64,000 nt of DNA, taken from positions 1 through 64,000 of the forward strand of contig NZ_BBRB01000002.1 of the NCBI RefSeq assembly GCF_000975055.1, read 5' to 3'. The translations under genes and the position numbers were made by a program. The notes beneath the pieces are model-generated. The model was not told the DNA's origin. It worked only from the letters and a program-made list of their open reading frames with translations, and made no database searches. Shown here one piece after another: positions 50,981-60,558 of this stretch (positions are counted from its first letter, which is position 1; the number at the start of each line of letters is the position of its first letter). Source of the stretch: Demequina sediminicola. Its GTDB lineage: Bacteria; Actinomycetota; Actinomycetes; Actinomycetales; Demequinaceae.

Positions 50981-52399
50981 ATGAGTGACGACAAGCCTGA
51001 CCAACAGCCGAGCCCGGAATCGGCACCAAGCACACCGCCGCCCGCACCAGGCACGCCTCCGGCACCAGCCGCTGACGCGCCTCCCGCGCCCCCGGCACCG
51101 CCTGCGCCTCCCGCCGATGCGCCAGCACCGCCTGCGCCTCCCGCTCCTGCGGCTGACGCGCCTCCCGCCGATGCACCGCCTGCGCCTCCCGCTCCTGCGG
51201 CTGACGCGCCTGCTGCACCGCCAGCCGATGCGCCGGCACCACCCGCGCCTCCTGCTCCCGCGGCCCCGCAGTATGCAGCGCCGCCGGCACCTCAGGGCCA
51301 GCCTGCACCTGAGGGCCAACCTCAGTACGCCGCCCCCGGCGCTCCCCAAGGTCAGCCGCAGTATGCGCCGGCCCCCGGCGCACCAGCTCCTCAGGGCCAG
51401 CCCGTCTACGGCCAGCAGGCCCCTTACGGTCAGCAGCCGCCGCGCACGCCCGGCAGCGGCCCCAGTTGGCTATCGCTCACGGCAATCATTCTTGGTGGCC
51501 TCGCGTTCATCGTCTCCTTCTTTGGAGTCTTCGCTCTCTTTGCATGGATGTTCGCACTTCCCGCGATCGTCTTCGCGATCCTTGCGATGGTGAAGAAGTC
51601 GCCGCGCAAGCCCCTGGCGCTTACAGGTCTGATCCTTGCTGGCCTGTCTCTGATCATCTCGATTGTGGTGTTCATCATCTCGCTCGTCGTCGGTGTCGGC
51701 GGTGCCGTCAATGACGCTATTGAAGAAGAGAACAAGGAAAGTGTTGCTGGCGTCACGACCGCGCCAGAGACCGATTCGGACGAGGGTGGCACGAGCGCCG
51801 AGGATACGACCGACGAGGACGTCGCCGTTGACGGTGAGGTCGACATCACAGAGTCGGCGTTCTACTACGACGAAGACTACGGCTCGTGGAGCTACGCCGT
51901 CGTCCTGGAAAACCCGAATGCTGACCTCGCATGGCTCGACTTGAACGTCACCATTGACGCCTACGGCCCTGACGACATTTTCCTTGGCCGTGCCGAGGAC
52001 TACTGGCTTCAGGTGATGCCCAACAGCGCAGCAGCGTCCACGGGAATCTTCTACGACGTCCCTGAGGGCGACACCGTGGAGCGCATCGAGGTCACGCTAG
52101 ATGGCGCGCCCACTGACGTCTCTGATTCCCCGACCGGTTACTTCGAGGTATCGACGCCGGAGTATGGCGAAGACGTTCTCGGAACGACGGCCAGCGGAAC
52201 GGTGACCTCCTACTTTGCCGACGACCTCGAATCTGTGGTCGTCACCGGCATCGCCTATGACGCTAACGGTGAGATCTTCTTGACGGAGATCGACTACCTC
52301 GACAACGTTCCGGGTGATGGTGGAACTGCGCGCTACGAGGTGAGCTTCTGGGAGGTACTTCCCGAAGGCTCGAGCGTCAACATCTATGTTCAGCCGTAA
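50981..52399 (+). CDS. Proline/alanine-rich DUF4190-like membrane protein
   Basis: The 472-residue protein starts with about 150 residues of Pro/Ala/Asp and then Gln-rich low complexity (PPAPPAPPAPPADA, then AP(Q)GQPQYA units), then two TM helices typical of DUF4190 (WLSLTAIILGGLAFIVSFFG, LTGLILAGLSLIISIVVFI), and an acidic extracytoplasmic domain of about 190 residues (ESAFYYDEDYGSWSYAVVLEN). The last part resembles FxLYD-type beta domains. GAGGGG precedes ATG 50981. The function is unknown. Confidence 0.85.
   Translation: MSDDKPDQQPSPESAPSTPPPAPGTPPAPAADAPPAPPAPPAPPADAPAPPAPPAPAADAPPADAPPAPPAPAADAPAAPPADAPAPPAPPAPAAPQYAAPPAPQGQPAPEGQPQYAAPGAPQGQPQYAPAPGAPAPQGQPVYGQQAPYGQQPPRTPGSGPSWLSLTAIILGGLAFIVSFFGVFALFAWMFALPAIVFAILAMVKKSPRKPLALTGLILAGLSLIISIVVFIISLVVGVGGAVNDAIEEENKESVAGVTTAPETDSDEGGTSAEDTTDEDVAVDGEVDITESAFYYDEDYGSWSYAVVLENPNADLAWLDLNVTIDAYGPDDIFLGRAEDYWLQVMPNSAAASTGIFYDVPEGDTVERIEVTLDGAPTDVSDSPTGYFEVSTPEYGEDVLGTTASGTVTSYFADDLESVVVTGIAYDANGEIFLTEIDYLDNVPGDGGTARYEVSFWEVLPEGSSVNIYVQP
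51040..51275. repeat. Low-complexity Pro/Ala coding repeats
   Basis: Units built from CCGCCTGCGCCTCCCGC and GCTGACGCGCCTCCCGCCGA recur several times, coding for P-P-A-P and A-D-A-P steps. The tract is prone to replication slippage. Confidence 0.8.
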
Positions 52400-52419
52400 C
52401 TAGCGTCACTGAACGCTTC

Positions 52420-52462
52420 AAGCGCCGGCCTAGTCCGCATCACGTGGATTAGGCCGGCGCTT
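52420..52462 (+). terminator. Hairpin terminator after the DUF4190-like gene
   Basis: AAGCGCCGGCCTAGTCC (52420-52436) pairs with GGATTAGGCCGGCGCTT (52446-52462) with one G-U, followed by TTGC. It ends the 50981-52399 transcript. Confidence 0.9.
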
Positions 52463-52542
52463 TGCTGTTCCGCCGAGCAATCCCAAGTCGTCAGGGGCGA
52501 CCGGACGGTGGGGACCCGTCCCGTGGCGGGTTACGGTGGAGT

Positions 52543-54654
52543 ATGACCGCATACTCATCCGTCACTGATGTCATCGCAATGCCCCGAGTCGAAGGATTGG
52601 CTCTGGCTCCTGACGGCACGTACACCGTGCTCACCGTCGCGACACTGTCCAAGGACCGCACCTCGTATGAGCGTGCACTGTGGAAGGTCCCGGCGGACGG
52701 TTCAGGTACACCAGTGCGGCTGACACGCTCCGCCAAGGGTGAAGGCGGTGCAACATTCTTGTCTACCGGGGACCTGCTGTTCACTTCCACACGGCCTGGT
52801 GGCGACGACGATGAGACTTCCCAGGTGTGGCTACTTCCCGCGGCCGGTGGGGAAGCGCGCCCTGTGACGGGCTTTGCTGGCGGCGTGGGAGGCATCGGTG
52901 CAACGGCGGCCGATGCCCCGGTAGCCGCATTCACCGCAGGCCAGCTGCCTGCGGCGAAGGACCTCGACGAAGACGCTCAATTGCGTGCATCGCGCGACAA
53001 GCGCAAGGTGAGCGCCATTTGGCACAGCACCTACCCGATCCGCCACTGGGATCATGACCTCGGCCCGGACCATACCCATGTTTTTGCCGTGGACTTTGCT
53101 GACTATCCCGCAGAGTCCGCGGGGGTGTCGGGCGACGACCTCGTGTCCGCAACCGGTGGACAGGCAGAAGAAAGTGCCTCCGAAGCATCGGCTCCCTCCA
53201 CGTATCCGCGCCACCTTGCCCGCCCTCAGGACCTCACCCCGGGTGTCCACCGTTGGATCGATGCGCCGGACGTGGCCGTGAGCCCCGACGGCGCAACCGT
53301 TGTTGCTGCCCTAGAGGTGCCGGAGGGGCGCGGTTCGCGCAGTGATCTTGTCCGCATCGACCGTGCATCGGGCGAACACACGGTGGTGCGTAGCGACTCC
53401 AAGACGGACGTGGCCGCACCAGCATTCAGTCTCGACGGCTCTCAGTTGGCCTATGTGCGCCACCCCAAGTCTGATCCCACCGGCCCCACGCAGATGGAGA
53501 TCTGGGTCGCGCAAGCCGATGGCTCACAGCCGCGCCGCGTGGCCGAGCACTGGGACCGCTGGCCGAGTTCGCTCCAGTTCTCTCACGATGGTGCGGCCCT
53601 GATTGTGACGGCCGACGACGACGGACGCGGCCCGGTGCTACGCATCGACCTCAGTTCCGACGAGGTCACGCCACTGACGCACGATGACGCCCACTACAGT
53701 GCCGTCTGCGTTGATCGGGCCACCGGCGAACTGGTCGCGCTGCGCACGACGATGCTGCGCCCCGCGCACCCTGTGCGCGTCGCACTCGACGGAACTGTGA
53801 CGGAACTCGTGACACCTGCTCCCGCGCCGGAGGCGCACGCCACGCTCACTGACGTCGACACGCACGCCGAGGACGGGGCCCGGGTTCGCGGCTGGCTACT
53901 GACCCCGCCCGATGCATCGGCGGACAACCCCGCACCGCTTCTGCTGTGGATCCATGGTGGCCCGCTGAACTCGTGGAATGCGTGGTCGTGGCGCTGGACG
54001 CCAGCCTTGGCTGTCGCACAAGGCTATGCGGTGCTGTTGCCCGACCCTGCCCTGTCCACTGGATATGGCCTCGACTTCATTACCCGCGGCTGGAACTCCT
54101 GGGGCCATAAACCCTTCACCGATTTGCTCGCCATTACGGACACGGTCGAAGCGCGCCCGGAGATTGATCAGACCCGCACTGCGGCCATGGGCGGTTCCTT
54201 TGGTGGCTACATGGCTAACTGGGTTGCCGGACACACCGACAGGTTCGATGCGATTGTCACGCACGCGAGTTTGTGGGCCCTCGACCAGTTCGGTCCCACT
54301 ACCGATCACGCGGACTACTGGCAGTCAATCTTCACGCCTGAAGCGATGGTCGAGCACTCGCCCCACCACTCCGTCGCTGACATCTCGACACCCATGCTCG
54401 TCATACACGGAGACAAGGACTACCGCGTTCCGATCGGCGAGGGCCTACGCCTGTGGGCAGAGCTCGCCGAGCACTTCGCGGAACCTGACGGAACCATGGT
54501 GCACCGGTACCTGTACTTCCCTGACGAGAACCACTGGATCCTCAAGCCGCAGCACTCCGTGGTCTGGTACGAGGGAGTCTTCGCTTTCCTTTCACAGCAT
54601 GTGCTCGGTCAGGACGAGGAACTTCCTGTGTCCTTGAGGATTTCCGGCGCCTGA
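52543..54654 (+). CDS. S9 family serine peptidase (acylaminoacyl-peptidase-like)
   Basis: The 703-residue protein has an N-terminal beta-propeller with WD-like blades (LSPDGTYTVLTV-type repeats) and a C-terminal alpha/beta hydrolase domain from about residue 450. The triad is visible: Ser in GGSFGGYMANW (residue 552), Asp in HGDKDYRVP (626) and His in DENHWIL (664). It probably cleaves short peptides or N-acyl amino acids in the cytosol; there is no signal peptide. TACGGT and GGAG lie just before ATG 52543. Confidence 0.94.
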   Translation: MTAYSSVTDVIAMPRVEGLALAPDGTYTVLTVATLSKDRTSYERALWKVPADGSGTPVRLTRSAKGEGGATFLSTGDLLFTSTRPGGDDDETSQVWLLPAAGGEARPVTGFAGGVGGIGATAADAPVAAFTAGQLPAAKDLDEDAQLRASRDKRKVSAIWHSTYPIRHWDHDLGPDHTHVFAVDFADYPAESAGVSGDDLVSATGGQAEESASEASAPSTYPRHLARPQDLTPGVHRWIDAPDVAVSPDGATVVAALEVPEGRGSRSDLVRIDRASGEHTVVRSDSKTDVAAPAFSLDGSQLAYVRHPKSDPTGPTQMEIWVAQADGSQPRRVAEHWDRWPSSLQFSHDGAALIVTADDDGRGPVLRIDLSSDEVTPLTHDDAHYSAVCVDRATGELVALRTTMLRPAHPVRVALDGTVTELVTPAPAPEAHATLTDVDTHAEDGARVRGWLLTPPDASADNPAPLLLWIHGGPLNSWNAWSWRWTPALAVAQGYAVLLPDPALSTGYGLDFITRGWNSWGHKPFTDLLAITDTVEARPEIDQTRTAAMGGSFGGYMANWVAGHTDRFDAIVTHASLWALDQFGPTTDHADYWQSIFTPEAMVEHSPHHSVADISTPMLVIHGDKDYRVPIGEGLRLWAELAEHFAEPDGTMVHRYLYFPDENHWILKPQHSVVWYEGVFAFLSQHVLGQDEELPVSLRISGA

Positions 54655-54690
54655 GTCGCAGTCCTCACGCCGTTACAACCCTCGTCAACG

Positions 54691-54731
54691 CAACAGTGCC
54701 GGCACCCTCTCTCAAGGGGCCGGCACTGTTG
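54691..54731. terminator. Bidirectional terminator between the S9 peptidase and acs
   Basis: CAACAGTGCCGGC (54691-54703) pairs with GCCGGCACTGTTG (54719-54731), with an inner CCCT/AGGG stem. It serves the two convergent genes. Confidence 0.9.
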
Positions 54732-54746
54732 TATGGAGGGTGACGA

Positions 54747-56744
54747 TCAGTCGTCGTCAGCCTTACCGGACTCCATGTTGTCGCGGATCGCGTTCATGAC
54801 CGTTGCGTTGGCCAAGGTCGAGACGTCGCCCACCTCACGGTGTTCGGCGACATCGCGAAGCAGCCGGCGCATGATCTTGCCCGAACGCGTCTTGGGGACC
54901 TCGGACACCAGCAGGACCGTACGAGGCTTGGCCAGTGCGCCAATCTCGCTCTTGACCTTCTCGCGCAACGCCACGGCAACTTCGTGGTGCTCGAGGTTGG
55001 CAGCTTCCGAATCGTCGCGGATCACTACGAACGCCACGACGGCCTGGCCTGTGGTCTCGTCCTTGGCGCCCACCACTGCGGCTTCAGCAACCCAGGGGTG
55101 AGAGACCAGTGCGGACTCGATCTCGGTTGTCGACAGGCGGTGCCCGGACACGTTCATGACGTCGTCCACGCGACCCATCAGCCAGATGTCACCGTCAGCG
55201 TCGCGCTTGGCGCCGTCGCCGGCAAAGTACAGGCCCTTGAAGCGGCTCCAATAGGTGTCTTCGTAGCGCTCGCGGTCGCCCCAGACGCCTCGCAGCATCG
55301 ACGGCCATGGCTGATCGAGCACCAGGTACCCGCCACGACCTGGCCCCACTTCGTTGGCGTCGTCGTCGACCACTGCCGCCGAGATTCCGGGCAGCGCTAC
55401 CTGCGCAGAGCCTGGTTTGGCGGCCGTGACGCCCGGAAGGGGGGAGATCATGATGGAGCCCGTCTCGGTTTGCCACCAGGTGTCCACGATGGGGCAACGG
55501 TCGCCGCCGATCACGCGGCGGTACCACATCCATGCCTCGGGGTTGATGGGTTCACCCACAGATCCGAGGAGTCGGAGGGAGGAGAGGTCGAACTTGTTGG
55601 GAATCGCCTCACCCCACTTCATGAACGTACGGATGGCGGTGGGCGCGGTGTAGAAGATCGAGACCTTGTACTTCTCGATGATCTCCCACCAGCGGCCCTC
55701 GTGAGGAGCGTTGGGCACGCCTTCGTAGAGGACCTGGGTGGCGCCGTTGATCATGGGTCCGTACACGATGTACGAGTGGCCGGTGATCCAGCCGACGTCA
55801 GCCGAGCACCAGTACACGTCGGTCTCGGGCTTGAGGTCGAACACGACACGGTGTGTGTAACTTGCGCCGGTGAGGTAGCCGCCGGTGGTGTGGAACAGGC
55901 CCTTGGGCGTTCCGGTCGTGCCGGAGGTGTAGAGGATGAACAGCGGGTGTTCAGCCTCGACCATCACCGGGGTGTGCTCGTCGGATGCAGGCTCGACCAC
56001 GTCGTGCCACCACACGTCTCGTCCCTCGGTCCATTCTGTGTCCTGTCCGGTGCGCTGCACCGTGAGGACGTGCTCCACAGATTCGGCTTCCGTGGGGTTG
56101 GCCTCGGACGGTGCCAACGCGGCATCGACCAGAGGCTTGAGGGCAAGGTGGGCGCCTCGGCGGTTACCGCCATCGGCTGTGATGACCAGCTTGGCCTGAG
56201 CATCGTCGATGCGTTGGCGCAGGCTGTCAGAGGAGAACCCTCCAAAGACCACTGAGTGGATAGCGCCGATGCGCGCACAGGCGAGCATCGAGACCACGGC
56301 TTCGGGGATCTGGGGAAGGTAGATGGCGACGCGGTCGCCCTTGGTGACGCCAAGGCTCTCGAGGGCGTTGGCCGCCTTCGAAACTTCGCGCTGCATGTCG
56401 GAGTAAGTAAGCGTGCGGGAATCCCCGGGCTCACCTTCAAAGTAAAAAGCCACACGATCTCCGCGGCCTTCGCGCACGTGGCGGTCGACTGCGTTATCGC
56501 AAGCATTGAGTGTGCCGTCGCCAAACCAGCGGGCGACAGGGGCATCGGACCAGTCAAGAACCTCAGTGAAGGGGGTGTCCCAGTGGAGGTGTTCGGCTTG
56601 TTCACGCCAGAAACCGAGGCGGTCGGCCGCGGCTTGCGTGTACATCTCCGCGCGGGCGTTAGCCTGCTCGGCGAACTCGGGAGACGGCGGAAAGGACCGC
56701 GTCTCGGTGTGCAGATTCTCTAGAGTTTGGGCATCGTTGACCAT
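54747..56744 (-). CDS. acs: Acetate-CoA ligase (acetyl-CoA synthetase)
   Basis: The 665-residue enzyme has the AMP-binding motif LYTSGTTGTPKGLFHTTGG, the acetate/CoA pocket sequences VYWCSADVGWITGHSYIVYG and VDTWWQTETGSIMISPLPG, and the acetylatable Lys in TRSGKIMRRLLR near the C-terminus. It converts acetate, ATP and CoA to acetyl-CoA. I chose ATG 56744: minus-strand TAGAGT (56752-56757) is seven bases upstream, a leaderless pattern. An in-frame GTG at 56753 overlaps that box. Confidence 0.96.
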   Translation of the reverse strand: MVNDAQTLENLHTETRSFPPSPEFAEQANARAEMYTQAAADRLGFWREQAEHLHWDTPFTEVLDWSDAPVARWFGDGTLNACDNAVDRHVREGRGDRVAFYFEGEPGDSRTLTYSDMQREVSKAANALESLGVTKGDRVAIYLPQIPEAVVSMLACARIGAIHSVVFGGFSSDSLRQRIDDAQAKLVITADGGNRRGAHLALKPLVDAALAPSEANPTEAESVEHVLTVQRTGQDTEWTEGRDVWWHDVVEPASDEHTPVMVEAEHPLFILYTSGTTGTPKGLFHTTGGYLTGASYTHRVVFDLKPETDVYWCSADVGWITGHSYIVYGPMINGATQVLYEGVPNAPHEGRWWEIIEKYKVSIFYTAPTAIRTFMKWGEAIPNKFDLSSLRLLGSVGEPINPEAWMWYRRVIGGDRCPIVDTWWQTETGSIMISPLPGVTAAKPGSAQVALPGISAAVVDDDANEVGPGRGGYLVLDQPWPSMLRGVWGDRERYEDTYWSRFKGLYFAGDGAKRDADGDIWLMGRVDDVMNVSGHRLSTTEIESALVSHPWVAEAAVVGAKDETTGQAVVAFVVIRDDSEAANLEHHEVAVALREKVKSEIGALAKPRTVLLVSEVPKTRSGKIMRRLLRDVAEHREVGDVSTLANATVMNAIRDNMESGKADDD

Positions 56745-56840
56745 GAGCGTCACTCTAGTTTGTTAGGAAAGTTTCGTAAAATGTCGACCAGGGGTTTGTT
56801 AGGTGCCCTGGTAAACCTGGCATTAGCATCCCCACCCCCA

Positions 56841-56902
56841 CGCGAAATGGCTCCATTTCGCTGTTTTGAGGGCGCTAGACGATGAAATGGAGCCACTTCG
56901 CG
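56841..56902. repeat. Intergenic inverted repeat, family 1, copy C
   Basis: This is the most regular copy: left arm GCGAAATGGCTCCATTTCGC (56842-56861), spacer TGTTTTGAGGGCGCTAGAC, right arm GAAATGGAGCCACTTCGC (56884-56901). The arms are reverse complements apart from one base. The left arm is itself nearly palindromic. Confidence 0.85.
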
Positions 56903-56971
56903 GGGGTTGGCGGGGGTTTGCGGGGCCTGGTGAAGATGCGGTGCGCGCCCTGCCGTGTGACGATGAGGAAC

Positions 56972-57250
56972 ATGAGCGCACCAGAAGGTTATGACTACGC
57001 CACTCGGTCCAATGGGGAAGTAGTGATCTTCCACCATGGGAAGCTCGCCAAACTCATGCGCGAGAAGGAGGCCGAGGAGTTTCTCGCTGCCGTCAAGGAC
57101 GGTGACGCGCAGGAAGTGATGGATCGCTTCGTGGGATTCGATGGGCAGACATCACGCCCGGGATCGTCAGGCAAGCATCCAGCCACCGACGCGCTTCACG
57201 GTAATGGCGCTGCGCATGGGCACACTGACTTCAGGCGCAAGACAGGCTAA
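56972..57250 (+). CDS. Small hypothetical protein (92 aa)
   Basis: The 92-residue protein begins MSAPEGYDYATRSNGEVVIF, with an alpha/beta core to about residue 50 (HHGKLAKLMREKEAEEFLAA) and a disordered, His/Gly-rich tail. GATGAGGAAC precedes ATG 56972. I do not recognise a family. The tail is low complexity and may be poorly conserved. Confidence 0.7.
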   Translation: MSAPEGYDYATRSNGEVVIFHHGKLAKLMREKEAEEFLAAVKDGDAQEVMDRFVGFDGQTSRPGSSGKHPATDALHGNGAAHGHTDFRRKTG

Positions 57251-57320
57251 GTCGTGGGTCTCCCATGGCCCGCGAGGATTCTCTCCCGCGACGGCTCTCC
57301 GTCGTGGGCCCAGCGCGGGG

Positions 57321-58256
57321 TCACTCAATAGTGAACGCGAACGCTTCTGAGATTGCGACGGCGGGTTCTGCGTCCACGATGTAGGACTCGGGAACATCGC
57401 GTTCCAGCACCTCGATCAGCACGTCCTGAGGAACATCGCACAGTAGTTCGGTGCCGCCATCGGGCGTTTCGGCTTCATCGCAGTACGGCTGGATACGCTC
57501 GTCCTCTGAGAGTGCTGAGTACCCCGCGGTGTATTGCAAGAGCGACACATCAGTCACGCCCTCTTCGAAAAGAGTCCGTGCGACAGCGGCCTGTTCGCCA
57601 CGGATGATCGGGCTCCACGCGTAGACCTTGTAGTCGCCAGCGGGAAGTGTCTCGTGCTCCGCTTCGAATTCGGCGGCCTTCGCATACTGGGCGTCAATTT
57701 CCTCCTGTGTGGAGTTCTCCCAGTCGATGTCCGCGAGGATCGAGTTCAGTTCATCTGCCACGTCACACAACGATGCCCCGGTCATCTCCAGGTCTGGCCC
57801 GGGTGCCGTCTGTGTGTCGCCGGTCGTCATGTAGAGTTCCGGCACAAACTCGCTTCCCCAGTTTGGGGTGACCACAACATCGTCCCGGGTGACAATGAGC
57901 TGCCCCGTCTGCGCGAGGAAAGCAGTCACGCCCTCAGCGTCTGACGTGAACGCGACGTTCGCAGTTGCCCCCGAGTCTGTGGTGGTGACGTTCACGATGG
58001 GAACTACGGTGTTACCAGGAGTGACTTCCGAGGTCCACGTTTCGCCGCACTGGGGTGGGCTAAACAGGTCCTCGCCGTTGGCGAGTACCTGGGAGAGGTC
58101 GTAGGAAAGCGGCGTGGTGGGGCCCGCAGGTTCGGTGGATTCGGCCGATGCCGAGGTGTCGTCAGGCTGGAAAAGCCACTGAACTCCGAACCATCCAATC
58201 GCTGCCGATGCACTGGCGAGAGCGATTCCGCCCACCACCATTAGCCCCTTGTGCAT
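57321..58256 (-). CDS. Membrane-anchored extracytoplasmic protein, unknown
   Basis: The 311-residue protein has one N-terminal TM (GLMVVGGIALASASAAIGWF), a Ser/Glu/Thr-rich linker, and an acidic outer domain with four or more Cys (PQCGETW, GASLCDVAD, QPYCDEAE, ELLCDVPQ), probably in disulfides. ATG 58256 (MHKGLM) is preceded by GGGAAG. I do not recognise a family. It stands alone between a small unknown gene and the HAD gene. Confidence 0.8.
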   Translation of the reverse strand: MHKGLMVVGGIALASASAAIGWFGVQWLFQPDDTSASAESTEPAGPTTPLSYDLSQVLANGEDLFSPPQCGETWTSEVTPGNTVVPIVNVTTTDSGATANVAFTSDAEGVTAFLAQTGQLIVTRDDVVVTPNWGSEFVPELYMTTGDTQTAPGPDLEMTGASLCDVADELNSILADIDWENSTQEEIDAQYAKAAEFEAEHETLPAGDYKVYAWSPIIRGEQAAVARTLFEEGVTDVSLLQYTAGYSALSEDERIQPYCDEAETPDGGTELLCDVPQDVLIEVLERDVPESYIVDAEPAVAISEAFAFTIE

Positions 58257-58476
58257 TGCTTCCCTATCCTCCTGGCACATGTGTGTGCCACCCGTCGTGT
58301 TCAGCGTGAGGGTTCAGGATACGCGGCACTTGTGACATGCAGGTATCGGCCATCGGGATGATGTGGACAGGCCGCAACCCTGACACTCGCGGCGTCCTAC
58401 CCCTGAGCAAACCGGACCCTCGAGTCCTGTCTGCCCTATAGACGTGTGGGGTGGCGTCAGCGTTGCGTGAGGTGTG

Positions 58477-59280
58477 TCACTCCTCAGGAGGGCGTTCGGT
58501 GGCCTTGGAGAGCAAGATGCCACCAGCCACGATCGCCGCAACGGCAAGCACCGCTACCAAGATGGGCTTAGCCGGCGGTCCGGAGTGGAGGCCTACGGGC
58601 TTCTTGAACTTGAGGTTGCCCCAGCCGTACTCGATTGCGGCGCGTCGGAGGGCGCGATCCGCGTTCACCGTAAAGCCGTGCCCCACCACGTTGAGCATGG
58701 GGGCATCTGTGATGGAGTCGGAGTACGCGTAGGAGCGATGGAGGTCGTAGCCGCGCTTCTCGGCGAGATCGCGGATTGCCTCCGCTTTGCTTTCTCCGTA
58801 GTTGTAGAACGTCACTTCACCCGTGTAGAAACCCTTCTTCACCTCGAGCTCCGAGGCGATCACGGCATCGGCTCCCAGAATCTCGGCGATGGGTTCCACA
58901 ATGTCGCGCGCGGACGCTGAGACGATCACTACGTCACGGCCATTGGCTTGGTGGCGCTTGATCAGGGTCAGCGCCTCTGCGAACACCACTGGATCGATGT
59001 GTTCGTGGGCGGTCTCCGTGACGATGCGCTTCACTGCGGCGACGTCCCAGCCCTTGATGAGGTCGGAGAGTGAGTCGCGGAGCCGTGTGGTCTGGCGTTC
59101 ATCCGCTGCGCCAACGAGGAACAGGAACTGGGAGTATGCGGTGCGAACTGCATCGGTCCTGGTAATGAGGCCGCCATCGTAAAACGGGCGTGAAAAGGCC
59201 ATCGATGAACTCGTCGCGATGATGGTCTTATCGAGATCGAAGAATGCGGCTGACCGATGTGTGGCCTTCTTGCGTGGCAT
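58477..59280 (-). CDS. HAD-IB family phosphatase
   Basis: The 267-residue protein has HAD motif I FFDLDKTII near residue 17, motif II VSASARD, and motif IV SDSITDAPML, with a C-terminal TM helix (LVAVLAVAAIVAGGILL). It is of the SerB-like HAD-IB type. A related HAD gene lies next to tad/ssd genes in mycobacteria. AGGAGGT precedes ATG 59280. The TM helix suggests membrane attachment. The substrate is unknown; phosphoserine is only one possibility. Confidence 0.92.
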   Translation of the reverse strand: MPRKKATHRSAAFFDLDKTIIATSSSMAFSRPFYDGGLITRTDAVRTAYSQFLFLVGAADERQTTRLRDSLSDLIKGWDVAAVKRIVTETAHEHIDPVVFAEALTLIKRHQANGRDVVIVSASARDIVEPIAEILGADAVIASELEVKKGFYTGEVTFYNYGESKAEAIRDLAEKRGYDLHRSYAYSDSITDAPMLNVVGHGFTVNADRALRRAAIEYGWGNLKFKKPVGLHSGPPAKPILVAVLAVAAIVAGGILLSKATERPPEE

Positions 59281-59484
59281 GGCACCTCCTGTGGCTAGAC
59301 CACAGCCTAACTGTCGCAACCGACACTGCGCCACGGCGCTCCGACGCGAGCTCCGCGAATCATGGTGGACCGGTGGCGATGACGGCTGCCTGGAAGCGTC
59401 CCCAGGCGCCGTTCCCTCCCGCACGAGTCCACGAGTTTCGCGCCGTGGTGGTGTGACGCGGATCGCACGAGCAGTGTCGTGGAC

Positions 59485-60558
59485 ATGACCGACACCCTCG
59501 CAACTTCGAGTGCACGCGACACCATCGCCATACTTCGACCTCCGCAACCGAGCGCGCCGTATGCGGGCCCGCTCGCGCCATTACTTGCGTTGCCCGGGGT
59601 GACCGATGTTCTGGTGAACGAGCCCGGAACCGCGTGGATTGATCGCGGCCGCGGCTTGGAACGCCAGACAGTGGACTTGCCCGATGCGGAAGCCGTGCGA
59701 GTGCTCGCCGTCACGTTGGCGAGCGCGGGCGGACGTCGACTCGACGATGCGAGCCCCCTCGTCGACGCCAGGCTTCCGGATGGCACACGCCTGCACGCCG
59801 CCCTGCCACCCATCGCTCCCGAGTGCGCGGCCATCTCCCTACGGCGAGTCAGGAGCCAGGCTCTGACCCTGGACGACCTCGCCGTGGGCGGAATGGTGAG
59901 TGGCTCCGCAGTGGCCTTGGTGCGGGAACTGGTGCGCCAACGATGTTCCGCGCTCGTCACGGGCGCAACGGGCTCAGGAAAGACCACGCTGCTCGCGTCA
60001 CTGTTGTCTGAGGTGGACCCGACCGAGCGCATCCTGATCATCGAGGAGGCGGGCGAACTCCAGCCTGACCATCCTCATGTGGTGCGGCTGGTGGAGCGGC
60101 GCGCCAACATCGAGGGGTCTGGGGCGATTGGTTTGCCATTGCTGGTGAGGGAAGCAATGCGTATGCGTCCAGATCGCGTCGTGCTGGGCGAATGCCGGGG
60201 GCCAGAGGTTCGTGAGGTGTTGTCGGTCTTCAACACGGGCCATCGGGGTGGGTTTGCGACGGTTCATGCGAACTCGCCAGCCGATGTCCCGGCGCGCCTT
60301 GTGGCGCTGGGCGCACTCGCGGGGATGAGCCAACGCACCGTGGAGTTGCAGGCTGGGATCGCTTTTGACGTGATCCTCCATGTGGAGCGCAGTGGTGGTG
60401 CGCGCCGCCTTGCGAGCATTGCGGTGTTGGAGCATCGTGACGAGGCCCTTGTCGCGATTGAGGCCGTGGGGTGGACAGCCAAGGGATGGCGGCAGGGTCC
60501 GGGCTGGCAGGCGCTGTGTGCTGTGCTCGGCGGATGGACCCCCGATGCTGCGGCGTAG
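59485..60558 (+). CDS. tadA: TadA/CpaF-type secretion ATPase
   Basis: The 357-residue ATPase has Walker A GATGSGKT (residues 160-167), Asp box LIIEEAGELQPDHPH, His box and Walker B MRPDRVVLGECRGPEV, and GHRGGFATVHANSP. It would power assembly of Flp/Tad pili or a related system. ATG 59485 follows an in-frame GTG at 59479; neither has a strong ribosome site. It overlaps the tadB gene by 14 bases. No tadC, flp pilin or tadZ follows, which is unusual. Confidence 0.92.
   Translation: MTDTLATSSARDTIAILRPPQPSAPYAGPLAPLLALPGVTDVLVNEPGTAWIDRGRGLERQTVDLPDAEAVRVLAVTLASAGGRRLDDASPLVDARLPDGTRLHAALPPIAPECAAISLRRVRSQALTLDDLAVGGMVSGSAVALVRELVRQRCSALVTGATGSGKTTLLASLLSEVDPTERILIIEEAGELQPDHPHVVRLVERRANIEGSGAIGLPLLVREAMRMRPDRVVLGECRGPEVREVLSVFNTGHRGGFATVHANSPADVPARLVALGALAGMSQRTVELQAGIAFDVILHVERSGGARRLASIAVLEHRDEALVAIEAVGWTAKGWRQGPGWQALCAVLGGWTPDAAA

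Noticed and set aside
54840..56255. 471-residue open frame antisense to acs
   Set aside because: It is the mirror frame of a well-supported, motif-rich gene in GC-rich DNA; it has no recognisable motif and no translation signal.
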